Below, in pieces: positions 1 to 6,739 of a stretch of DNA of 21,284 nt. The DNA lies in NCBI GenBank assembly GCA_945866165.1, contig CAMBGO010000012.1, forward strand, positions 1 to 21,284. Direction: 5' to 3'. How positions within the stretch are numbered: the first letter of the stretch is position 1; each line of letters starts with the position of its first letter. The notes under the pieces were generated by a model. The model ran no database searches, had not been told where the DNA came from, and was given only the letters and a program-made list of their open reading frames with translations. Position numbers and translations under genes: made by a program. Source of the stretch: Chitinophaga pinensis. Its GTDB lineage: Bacteria > Bacteroidota > Bacteroidia > Chitinophagales > Chitinophagaceae.

Positions 1-495
1 ACTTTAACTGGTGGTCAGTTTCTTGCTGGAAATGACGCAGGTTCTAAAGTTGATTTTCAATTGAAATGGATTGACGTTAACCGTATCCTGACAATGACAA
101 AGCAAGAGTTGTTCATTAAATATACTCGTAGCTACATTGACAAGAACGATAACCCAGCTGTCGCAGATTTTGGTACTAAGTCTTTCAAGACAATGGATTG
201 CAAAGGAAACAATGAGGCATCTACATTTAGCGTTACTGCTAGTGATATATACACTTTGTTCGCCAGCGGAACCTTTGATTTTGGACAAGGTAAAGTAGCA
301 ATCTTTGATGCTACCAGACCAGATGGAAAGCGTTTCACTAATAAAGATGCGTTCGAGCTTAGTTGGGCCTTCACTGGTAGCAATGGCTTGGTTTACAAAT
401 GGTGGTCAGTTTCTATTGTTAACCTTGAGGTTTATGCAGATGCTGCGAATAGATCAATTTTGGCAAATGCAAGTGTGAAGTGGGGAGTTAAATAG
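1..495 (+). CDS. Hypothetical protein, 5' end missing
   Basis: The reading frame is open from the first base of the window to a TAG stop at 493-495, so the gene begins upstream; an internal ATG at 61 is not the likely start. The visible 164 residues are rich in beta-forming and aromatic residues, with short runs such as FDFGQGKVAIFD and YKWWSVSIVNLEVY, and end in KWGVK. I see no transmembrane helix, no catalytic motif and no type IX secretion C-terminal domain. The last residue is not the aromatic one usual for an outer-membrane beta-barrel. I do not recognise the family; a secreted or structural beta-rich protein is only a guess. A strong intrinsic terminator follows 24 bases after the stop, so this is the last gene of its transcript. 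Confidence 0.75.
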   Translation, partial: TLTGGQFLAGNDAGSKVDFQLKWIDVNRILTMTKQELFIKYTRSYIDKNDNPAVADFGTKSFKTMDCKGNNEASTFSVTASDIYTLFASGTFDFGQGKVAIFDATRPDGKRFTNKDAFELSWAFTGSNGLVYKWWSVSIVNLEVYADAANRSILANASVKWGVK

Positions 496-519
496 ATAAA
501 TCCATTTAAAGGATAAACA

Positions 520-558
520 AATTGGGAATAAATCATATTTATTCCCAATTTTGTTTTT
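520..558 (+). terminator. Intrinsic terminator after the first gene
   Basis: A perfect 13-bp stem (AATTGGGAATAAA at 520-532 with TTTATTCCCAATT at 538-550) closes a 5-base loop and is followed by TTGTTTTT. It lies 24 bases after the stop of the upstream gene. The stem is symmetrical and could also act on the other strand, but no gene on that strand ends here. Confidence 0.85.
522..553 (+). promoter_or_regulatory. Possible promoter overlapping the terminator
   Basis: The Bacteroidota promoter consensus is TTG near -33 and TAnnTTTG near -7. TTG at 522-524, a 21-base spacer, and CAATTTTG at 546-553 (7 of 8 matches) fit this spacing. The predicted RNA start would be near 560, leaving about 28 bases before the ATG at 588. 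The elements lie inside the terminator stem and the T-run, so the match may be chance. It is offered because only 37 bases separate the terminator stem from the next gene. Confidence 0.3.
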
Positions 559-587
559 ATAACATTCCAATTGGACTAAAAAACAAT

Positions 588-1895
588 ATGGGTCGTATTT
601 CCACAATATTTCATTTTATCGCTTGTTTGGTATCCAGCTTATTATCATGCCAGATTTCTGCGCAAGAGGTCAATTATCATGAACATATTGAACCCATTAT
701 CACTACCCATTGTACTCGTTGTCATCAGCCAAATAATGTTGCTCCCTTTTCTTTGCTGACATATGATGATATTTCCCCAAGGGCCAAGTTTATCGGTCAT
801 GTTACAAAGACCAAATACATGCCTCCATTCAAAGCAGATGCTACGTTTCAGCATTACAAAAATGAAAACATACTAACGCCTGATGAAATTCAATTGATAC
901 AAGATTGGGTAGCAGGGGGCATAGTGAAAGGCAAAAAAAATGCCAAGAAAATACCAGATGTACATGCTGTAACTTCTGATATGGCATCAGAGACTAATCA
1001 TGTAAATCATAAGACAGAATCCCTTGATATCGGCATGCAACAAAGATTCATATTACCCGAGAAAGGTAAAGAAGAATTCAGGTTTTTTCACATTCCGGTA
1101 AATAACAAAACTGAAAAGTATATTCAATCCATTCGATTTATTCCAGGGAATAAAAAACTGGTTCACCATAGTAGGGTGATGACAGATACCAGTGGAACAA
1201 CAGCTGGGATTGATGGACTTTCTGAAAGTGATACTGCGATTTATAAATTTCAGACCAATCCATTGGCTGATCCTTTTCTTTTTGGGTGGGTGCCCGGAAA
1301 TGATCAGATCATTTTTCCGGAAGGAACCGGTAAAAAATTATATCCTGGAACGGATTTTATTTTTAATATGCATTATTCTCCTTCACCAATTATTGTGAGT
1401 GACTCTTCTTCAATACGTATTCAATTTGCTGATAAGCCAGTTGAAAGAGAGGTGATTACCCTAAGTTTAAAAGAGGACAATATATCTAACCTGCCTTTTT
1501 TAATTAGAGCCAATACAAGTCCAGTTTTTTACATGCGTTCTGCGATGACCGAAGAAGACATCTCCTTGATATCGATTATGCCGCATATGCACCTGCTTGG
1601 AAAGCGATTCAAGGCATTTGCTGTTAGTCCTGATGGAGAACTCATTCCATTGGTTAATATCCCGGATTGGGACTTCAATTGGCAGATGACCTATACGTTC
1701 AAAAATTATATTCATATTCCCAAGGGTTCTGTTATATATGCAGAAGCCCAGTATGACAATACCTCGCAGAACCCAAGAAACCCTACACGTCCTCCCAAAG
1801 ATGTTAGTTATGGTTGGGGCACCAAGGATGAGATGATGAATCTTATTATTTATTATGTAAAGTACAGGGTGGGGGATGAGAAGATCGAGCTTTAA
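588..1895 (+). CDS. Exported cytochrome c / copper type II monooxygenase-like protein
   Basis: A 435-residue exported protein. The start at ATG 588 is preferred because it begins a signal peptide (residues 1-26); upstream in-frame codons run into the terminator. Cleavage could follow a lipobox-like LLSC (Cys21) or ISA just after. Residues 28-115 form a cytochrome c-like domain with the heme motif C42-T-R-C45-H46 and a likely axial Met78 in YMPPF. The rest resembles the peptidylglycine/dopamine monooxygenase fold. Likely copper ligands are His193-His194 and His262 (first copper), and His333-Met-His335 plus Met416 or Met417 (second copper). All expected ligand positions are filled, so it looks active. 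Substrate unknown; in the characterised eukaryotic enzymes the reaction is oxygen-dependent hydroxylation. The heme could supply electrons in place of ascorbate (inference). It converges on a redoxin gene with a 6-base gap. Confidence 0.88.
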   Translation: MGRISTIFHFIACLVSSLLSCQISAQEVNYHEHIEPIITTHCTRCHQPNNVAPFSLLTYDDISPRAKFIGHVTKTKYMPPFKADATFQHYKNENILTPDEIQLIQDWVAGGIVKGKKNAKKIPDVHAVTSDMASETNHVNHKTESLDIGMQQRFILPEKGKEEFRFFHIPVNNKTEKYIQSIRFIPGNKKLVHHSRVMTDTSGTTAGIDGLSESDTAIYKFQTNPLADPFLFGWVPGNDQIIFPEGTGKKLYPGTDFIFNMHYSPSPIIVSDSSSIRIQFADKPVEREVITLSLKEDNISNLPFLIRANTSPVFYMRSAMTEEDISLISIMPHMHLLGKRFKAFAVSPDGELIPLVNIPDWDFNWQMTYTFKNYIHIPKGSVIYAEAQYDNTSQNPRNPTRPPKDVSYGWGTKDEMMNLIIYYVKYRVGDEKIEL

Positions 1896-1901
1896 TTAAA
1901 T

Positions 1902-2447
1902 TTATCTCTTTTTCTGAGCCGCCTCTATAAAACACCCTATAGGTTCTGCGTAAGGCTTTGTGATGGCTTTCTCTTGTAATGCTTCCAACATTGCATCTTC
2001 AAGATAGTGTTCTGTAATATTGATCCTGTTTTTTCCTAGTTGATAATACCAATCATCTATTGCCCCATGGTATAGTATGTCCCCACTTGATGAAAGTAGA
2101 AATACCTCAGGTGTTACAGTAGCGTTGAATTGTTTTGTTAATTTGAATTGTTTATCATCTATGAATGGAGTTGTTAGGCCATACGTTGTATTAAATTCCT
2201 TAATTTTTTTCTTGATAGATTTTTTCCCATCATTTGGAAACACCAGATTTATCATAACTCCTTTTTTGCCGTATATATCTTGAAGCCGTATTATTTCTTT
2301 GGTGTATTGTTGACTGATTGGGCAGCTTGTGGCAATGAAAAAATAAACAGTAAGCTGCTTATTTATGTTTTCTTGTGAGAATAAAAAATTGAAAAGCATT
2401 AGCAATGCAATGACTAATGTAGATTGAATTGAAAATCGCTTCTGCAT
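1902..2447 (-). CDS. Exported thioredoxin-fold (redoxin / AhpC-TSA-like) protein
   Basis: A 181-residue protein when started at ATG 2447. A longer frame begins with TTG at 2489, overlapping the rng stop, but ATG 2447 gives a clean signal peptide: basic MQKR, a hydrophobic stretch at residues 9-23, then SQ. A thioredoxin-like core follows: a beta strand, then FFIATSCPISQQY with Cys42 at the place of the first active-site cysteine, and later the cis-proline region TPEVFLLSSSG followed by YHGAIDDWY. The second CxxC cysteine is absent (C-P-I-S). A second cysteine, Cys172, lies near the C-terminus in EPIGCF. This pattern matches redoxins found beside, or fused to, cytochrome c/copper monooxygenase proteins such as the convergent neighbour. 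It probably acts in the periplasm, perhaps delivering copper or reductant (inference). Confidence 0.8.
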   Translation of the reverse strand: MQKRFSIQSTLVIALLMLFNFLFSQENINKQLTVYFFIATSCPISQQYTKEIIRLQDIYGKKGVMINLVFPNDGKKSIKKKIKEFNTTYGLTTPFIDDKQFKLTKQFNATVTPEVFLLSSSGDILYHGAIDDWYYQLGKNRINITEHYLEDAMLEALQEKAITKPYAEPIGCFIEAAQKKR

Positions 2448-2485
2448 GTTTTCAATATTGAATATTCTTGTAACTATAGAATTAA

Positions 2486-4033
2486 TCAAAGACGAATCTC
2501 TTCCATATTGTTGTCAAACAGATGGAATTCAGTAAGATGATAATTGTTGTTTTGGCTTAGCGAAATGCTAACCTTGTATTTCCAAGACCATTTTCTTCTA
2601 ATTGAAATAAAGCCACTTGTTAGATAGGCATAGAGGATGGGGTGTACACTAATACTAAGTTTTTTATGCTTTTGTTCACTCAAATAGCTGATGTTCTTCT
2701 CTATTTCATCTTCCAGAACAAGTGCAGATGATATTTTTCCAGTACCCTGGCATGATGGGCACAACTCTTGGGTATTTATATTCATTTCTGGCTTCATGCG
2801 CTGACGTGTTAGCTGCATGAGGCCGAATTTTGAAATAGCGAGAACTGAGTGTTTGGCGCGGTCTGATTTCATCAGTGCCTCCATTGCCTCATGTAATTTT
2901 TTCTTGTTCTCAGGTAATTTCATGTCGATGAAATCAACTACAATGATGCCTCCGAGGTCACGCAGCCTCATTTGGCGTGCGATTTCTTCAGCAGCCTCCA
3001 GGTTGGTTTGCAAGGCATTTTCTTCCTGGTTGTTGCTAACGCTTTTATAACCACTGTTCACATCGATTACATGCAACGCTTCAGTGTGTTCTATAATTAG
3101 GTATGCTCCACTAGGAAGATTTACTGTTTTGCCAAAAGCTCCTTTCACTTGTTTGGTAATACCAAAATGATCGAAGATGGGGGCCGTTGCGCTGTATAAG
3201 TGAACAATATCAGATTTATCAACAGCAACCCTTTGAATGTATGCTTTCGCATCAGCATAAATTTGTTTGTCATTTACCACAATCCTATTGAAATCGGCAT
3301 TCAGAAGGTCCCTAAGTATGCTGGTTGTCTTGGTTTGCTCACTCATGATTTTACTGGGAGCAACTGCACCACTGAGGTTTTCCTGTATCAATTTCCATTT
3401 ACTGAATAGTGAGTTTAGGTCCTCATGAAGCTCAGCTGTATTCTTACCTTCTGCGGCAGTACGCACGATTACGCCAAAATTCTTTGGCTTGATAGCCTCG
3501 ATAATTTTTTGAAGCCTTTTCCGCTCTTCGCCAGAATGTATCTTTCGTGATACTGCAATGACATCATTAAAGGGGGTAATTACAACAAACCTTCCTGGTA
3601 GAGATATTTCACAGCTCAACCTTGGGCCTTTTGCAGCAATGGGCTCCTTTAGAATCTGAACAAGTACGTTGGGTTTTTGGCCGAGCACTTCATTGATCTT
3701 ACCTGTTTTGAGAATCTCAGGTTCAACATTGAAATTTGAAAAATTTTGTTGGCTCTGTACCGGTGTGTTTATTGAAATTTGCGTGAATTTCAACAGTGAT
3801 TTGCAATAGGGACTGAGATCTGTATAATGGAGAAAGGCGTCTTTTTCGAATCCAACATCCACGAATGCAGCGTTCAGTCCGGGTATTAATTTCTTCACCT
3901 TACCCAAATAGAGGTCTCCAACAGCAAAACTGGCGTCGTTTTTTTCATTGTGTAGCTCAGCCAGTTTTTTGTTTTCCAGCAGGGCTATTTGAACGCCCTG
4001 CGCTGAAGAATTTATGACAAGTTCCTTGTTCAA
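2486..4033 (-). CDS. rng: Ribonuclease G/E family endoribonuclease
   Basis: A 515-residue RNase G-type enzyme without the long C-terminal scaffold of RNase E. It cleaves single-stranded RNA in rRNA maturation and mRNA decay in the cytoplasm. Residues about 36-130 form an S1 RNA-binding domain (VGDLYLGKVKKLIPGLNAAF). The catalytic DNase I-like part carries HVIDVNSG (Asp324, Asn326) and IIVVDFIDM (Asp367, Asp370), matching the metal-binding aspartates of E. coli RNase E. CPSCQGTG (Cys425, Cys428) is the zinc-link. The start is TTG at 4031-4033; the frame is closed by a TAA five codons upstream and no ATG is available near it. It is last in the minus-strand cluster with HU, TPR and the 29-residue protein. 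A hairpin lies in its upstream gap. Confidence 0.95.
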   Translation of the reverse strand: MNKELVINSSAQGVQIALLENKKLAELHNEKNDASFAVGDLYLGKVKKLIPGLNAAFVDVGFEKDAFLHYTDLSPYCKSLLKFTQISINTPVQSQQNFSNFNVEPEILKTGKINEVLGQKPNVLVQILKEPIAAKGPRLSCEISLPGRFVVITPFNDVIAVSRKIHSGEERKRLQKIIEAIKPKNFGVIVRTAAEGKNTAELHEDLNSLFSKWKLIQENLSGAVAPSKIMSEQTKTTSILRDLLNADFNRIVVNDKQIYADAKAYIQRVAVDKSDIVHLYSATAPIFDHFGITKQVKGAFGKTVNLPSGAYLIIEHTEALHVIDVNSGYKSVSNNQEENALQTNLEAAEEIARQMRLRDLGGIIVVDFIDMKLPENKKKLHEAMEALMKSDRAKHSVLAISKFGLMQLTRQRMKPEMNINTQELCPSCQGTGKISSALVLEDEIEKNISYLSEQKHKKLSISVHPILYAYLTSGFISIRRKWSWKYKVSISLSQNNNYHLTEFHLFDNNMEEIRL

Positions 4034-4066
4034 ACGTAATGGTGGTTAACATCCTTAATAGAAACA

Positions 4067-4089
4067 GGGTGCCATTTAAAATGACACCT
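4067..4089 (-). terminator. Hairpin between the 29-residue gene and rng
   Basis: Read on the minus strand, GGTGTCATT (4088-4080) pairs with AATGGCACC (4076-4068) apart from one G-U pair. TGTTTCTATT follows. It sits 48 bases after the stop of the small basic-protein gene and 34 bases before the rng start. The trailing T content is poor, so it may be a weak terminator, an attenuator, or an RNA processing or stability element setting relative levels of the two genes. Confidence 0.4.
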
Positions 4090-4136
4090 GCAGCTATTGG
4101 TGTGATTGAATGTAATAACAGTGTTGAGAAACTCGT

Positions 4137-4226
4137 TTATTTCTTCTTATGACGGTTCTTTCTCAACCTTTTTTTACGTTTGTGAGTAGCAATTTTATGA
4201 CGTTTTCTTTTTTTACCACAAGGCAT
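4137..4226 (-). CDS. 29-residue basic protein, AURKAIP1/COX24 (mS38/bS22-like) family
   Basis: ATG at 4224-4226 opens a 29-codon frame, MPCGKKRKRHKIATHKRKK then RLRKNRHKKK, ending in TAA at 4137-4139. More than half the residues are Lys, Arg or His. The KRxRHKxxTHKRKKRLRKxRHKK pattern is that of the AURKAIP1/COX24 C-terminal domain. The mitochondrial small-subunit protein mS38 and the mycobacterial ribosomal protein bS22 carry this domain, so a role as an rRNA-binding ribosomal protein is likely by homology. It lies 25 bases downstream of the TPR gene stop on the same strand, in a cluster with HU and RNase G. It is easily missed because of its size. Confidence 0.88.
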   Translation of the reverse strand: MPCGKKRKRHKIATHKRKKRLRKNRHKKK

Positions 4227-4251
4227 AGCAGTTATTTTTAATTGTGAATGA

Positions 4252-5091
4252 TTACTTTAATGTCTTTATTTTTTCTTCTAATGCTTTTATCAGTTCTGGG
4301 TTCTTAACAGCTTTTAGTCCCTTTTCATACCAGATTTTTGCCTCATTATTATTACCTGCCTTCTCGTATAATTCAGCGAGTAAAAAAATTGACTCTGTAT
4401 TTGATGGATCTAATTCCAATACTTTTTTGAAGCGCTCTGCTGCTTTGTCCGTTTGTCCCGATACCATTCCGCCATATCCCAACATGAACTGGGCAAATAC
4501 ATTGTTTGGGTCTTTGTCAGCAATGGCCCTGATTTTTAAAATCCCTTCCATTGGTGCACCCGGAACGCCAAAAAAATAAGTGCTTCCTAATCCAATAATA
4601 GTAGAGTCGTTGTTTGGATTTATCTTAAGTGAGCGACTGAAAAGGTCATTTGCCTCTATTGCCATCCACTTTTTTAGTTCGGGGTTTGATATTCCCCTCA
4701 GCTCCTCCAGCATTGATTGGGCGGCAAAGTTGAGGTTTTTTTCAGAATTTTCCAATTTAGCCTTTTCCCCACTATAATATACGAAGGGCAGGAAGCTTCT
4801 AGCACTGTCTCGCCAAAAATTGGAAAGCGATTGAAAATTTGCAATACGTTGAGTTACAAGGTCTCCCCTCGTAAGTGCATCTTCTAACGACGTAAGATAG
4901 GCTGATTGTGAAGGCGTTAGGTCTTTTTTAAGGGAGTTAATAAAGCCATTAATCTCAAATTGTTCAGATTTGGCGGTCTCTTTGTGCTCATCGTGGTCAG
5001 TATGGCTTGGTTTAAACCTCCCGAATGCATACAAGGATAGTAATAGAATCACACTTGCAGTTACTGCAATCCATTGCTCTTTTTTCAACAT
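4252..5091 (-). CDS. Membrane-anchored tetratricopeptide repeat protein
   Basis: A 279-residue protein starting at ATG 5091. Residues 1-8 are basic, then a hydrophobic segment (about 9-25, IAVTASVILLLSLYAFG) probably anchors it in the inner membrane with the remainder outside the cytoplasm. A charged linker (HTDHDEHKE) follows. TPR helices are visible from about residue 145: LFSRSLKINPNNDSTIIGLG, then KDPNNVFAQFMLGYG...AAERFKKVLELDPSN, then TESIFLLAELYEKAGNNNEAKIWYEKGL. These are protein-binding scaffolds, and no enzyme motif is present. It lies 31 bases downstream of the HU-like gene. From memory the same order (HU, TPR, small basic protein, RNase G) recurs in Bacteroidota, but its partner is unknown to me. 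Confidence 0.85.
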   Translation of the reverse strand: MLKKEQWIAVTASVILLLSLYAFGRFKPSHTDHDEHKETAKSEQFEINGFINSLKKDLTPSQSAYLTSLEDALTRGDLVTQRIANFQSLSNFWRDSARSFLPFVYYSGEKAKLENSEKNLNFAAQSMLEELRGISNPELKKWMAIEANDLFSRSLKINPNNDSTIIGLGSTYFFGVPGAPMEGILKIRAIADKDPNNVFAQFMLGYGGMVSGQTDKAAERFKKVLELDPSNTESIFLLAELYEKAGNNNEAKIWYEKGLKAVKNPELIKALEEKIKTLK

Positions 5092-5122
5092 GGTAGGAAT
5101 TTAGTCTGCGAAGTTAAGTTGC

Positions 5123-5446
5123 TCATGCCATTTCATCCTCACCTTCATCCTTGATAACTGTGCCAATTTCTAGTTTTTTCACTTCAAGCATGAATTCCTT
5201 GGCAGGTTTGAAGGCAGGAATGAAATGTGCTGGGATTTGAACAGCGGTATTACGCTTGATATTTCTTCCGATTTTTGCAGCTCGTTTTTTTGTAATGAAG
5301 CTCCCAAAGCCACGTACATAGATGTTTTCACCTTTTGAAAGGGTTGCCTTAATTTCCTTGAACATCGTTTCAAGGGTAACTAATACGTCTACCTTGGGAA
5401 TATTGGTCTTTTCAGCAATTTTATTGATTAGGTCTGCTTTTCTCAT
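5123..5446 (-). CDS. HU/IHF-family DNA-binding protein
   Basis: A 107-residue histone-like protein, slightly longer than the usual 90 because of an acidic tail (KDEGEDEMA). The N-terminal helices MRKADLINKIAEKTNIPKVD and the GFGSFITKKRAAKIGRN saddle region are typical. The DNA-intercalating arm reads NIKRNTAVQIPAHFIPAFKP and keeps the proline-flanked tip and FKPAKEF end, though it lacks the classical NPQTG. It bends or compacts DNA as a dimer in the nucleoid. It is the first gene of the minus-strand cluster and is divergent from mutY across 156 AT-rich bases, where I find no convincing promoter for either side. Confidence 0.93.
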   Translation of the reverse strand: MRKADLINKIAEKTNIPKVDVLVTLETMFKEIKATLSKGENIYVRGFGSFITKKRAAKIGRNIKRNTAVQIPAHFIPAFKPAKEFMLEVKKLEIGTVIKDEGEDEMA

Positions 5447-5602
5447 AAAAAAAAATTGAAAAAGTTAGGTATAGGATAGTAGGTAATTATACTTATATGC
5501 CAAAACTTGTAAATTTATATAGCTCTATTTGTTTTTTTGTTGATTTTATTCACCATAAATTTCAGTTATTTTCACAGTATTACCAAAAAATTATTTTTAT
5601 AA

Positions 5603-6676
5603 GTGCCTGAAAAACAACAAAAAACACGCTTTTCTGCCCAATTGCTTTCATGGAATTCCACCCAAAACAAACGGGTTATGCCATGGAAGGGAATAAAAGA
5701 CCCTTACAAGATCTGGTTAAGTGAAATAATCCTGCAGCAAACCAGGGTAGATCAAGGGATGGCTTATTATCAGGCTTTTGTAAAACATTTTCCTACGGTA
5801 CATGCACTTGCACAGGCAGAAGAAGGAGAAATATATAAACTTTGGGAAGGGCTGGGGTATTATTCTAGGTGCAGAAACCTAATTCATACCGCCAAGGTAG
5901 TTAGTGAGCAGTATCAGGGGCAATTTCCGAATACCTTCGAAGGCCTGCTTTCACTTAAGGGTATTGGTGCCTATACAGCTTCTGCCATAGGTTCATTTGC
6001 TTTTGGTTTACCCAGGGCAGTGGTTGATGGAAATGTGTTACGTGTGCTATCAAGGGTTTTTGGCATAGCCCTACCCATAGATCAAAAGGAAGGAAGAAAG
6101 CATTTTGATGAATTGGCACAAGAACTGATAGATATAGATGAGCCAGCAGCCTACAATCAAGCAATCATGGATTTTGGAGCCACGATATGTACCCCTCAAA
6201 AGCCATTGTGTGTATCCTGCCCATTCAAAAAAAATTGCATTGCGCTGAATCAAAATAAGGTCTCTTTTTTTCCCGTTAAATCACCAAAGAAAAAACCCAG
6301 GGATCGCTGGTTTTACTATCTCGTATTGCAACACAAAGGATCTTATTTGGTAGGTAAGCGGGAGCAGAAAGGTATTTGGCAGAATTTATATGAATTTATA
6401 CTTAAGGAAGTTGAACAAAATGAATCCGACAAAGAAGTGAAGAAGTTTGCCTTTTGGGGAATAGAAAAATATAAAATATCTAGCACCGATATTTTATTAT
6501 CGGAAGATATTAAACATCAACTTACACATCAAACAATCCATTGTAAATTCGTTAAGATAACAATCAACAAAAAAATTAATATTGATGGGTATGCTTGGGT
6601 CAACGCATCAGAACTTCAGAATTTCGCCTTTCCACGACTAATTACCCGCTATTTGGAATCAATTTCAGGTGAATGA
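5603..6676 (+). CDS. mutY: A/G-specific adenine DNA glycosylase
   Basis: A 357-residue MutY with a GTG start at 5603. It removes adenine mispaired with 8-oxoguanine in base-excision repair. Catalytic Glu41 lies in WLSEIILQQTRVDQ, the helix-hairpin-helix is LKGIGAYTASAIGSFA (about 118-132), and catalytic Asp142 is in AVVDGNVLRV. The 4Fe-4S ligands are Cys196, Cys203, Cys206 and Cys212, spaced C-x6-C-x2-C-x5-C as required. The C-terminal part from about 235 (YYLVLQHKGSYLVGKREQKGIWQNLYEF) is the MutT/NUDIX-like domain that recognises 8-oxoG. It precedes gldE by 63 bases on the same strand. In Flavobacterium ssb is usually, as I recall, between them; it is absent here. Confidence 0.96.
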   Translation: MPEKQQKTRFSAQLLSWNSTQNKRVMPWKGIKDPYKIWLSEIILQQTRVDQGMAYYQAFVKHFPTVHALAQAEEGEIYKLWEGLGYYSRCRNLIHTAKVVSEQYQGQFPNTFEGLLSLKGIGAYTASAIGSFAFGLPRAVVDGNVLRVLSRVFGIALPIDQKEGRKHFDELAQELIDIDEPAAYNQAIMDFGATICTPQKPLCVSCPFKKNCIALNQNKVSFFPVKSPKKKPRDRWFYYLVLQHKGSYLVGKREQKGIWQNLYEFILKEVEQNESDKEVKKFAFWGIEKYKISSTDILLSEDIKHQLTHQTIHCKFVKITINKKINIDGYAWVNASELQNFAFPRLITRYLESISGE

Positions 6677-6739
6677 CAATAAAGAACCCACTTAATTCTG
6701 TATTTTTATATTTATACGATTTCAATGTAAATCCTTTCA

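Noticed and set aside
2448..2489. TTG start overlapping the rng stop for the redoxin gene
   Set aside because: The ATG at 2447 gives a normal signal peptide, whereas the extension adds 14 residues before it.
4244..4579. 111-codon plus-strand open frame
   Set aside because: Antisense to the TPR gene, with no signal or domain; the TPR helices on the other strand explain the sequence.
5447..5602. Divergent promoters between the HU-like gene and mutY
   Set aside because: Several sequences match 7 of 8 positions of the -7 element, but none has a TTG at the right distance, so no call is made.
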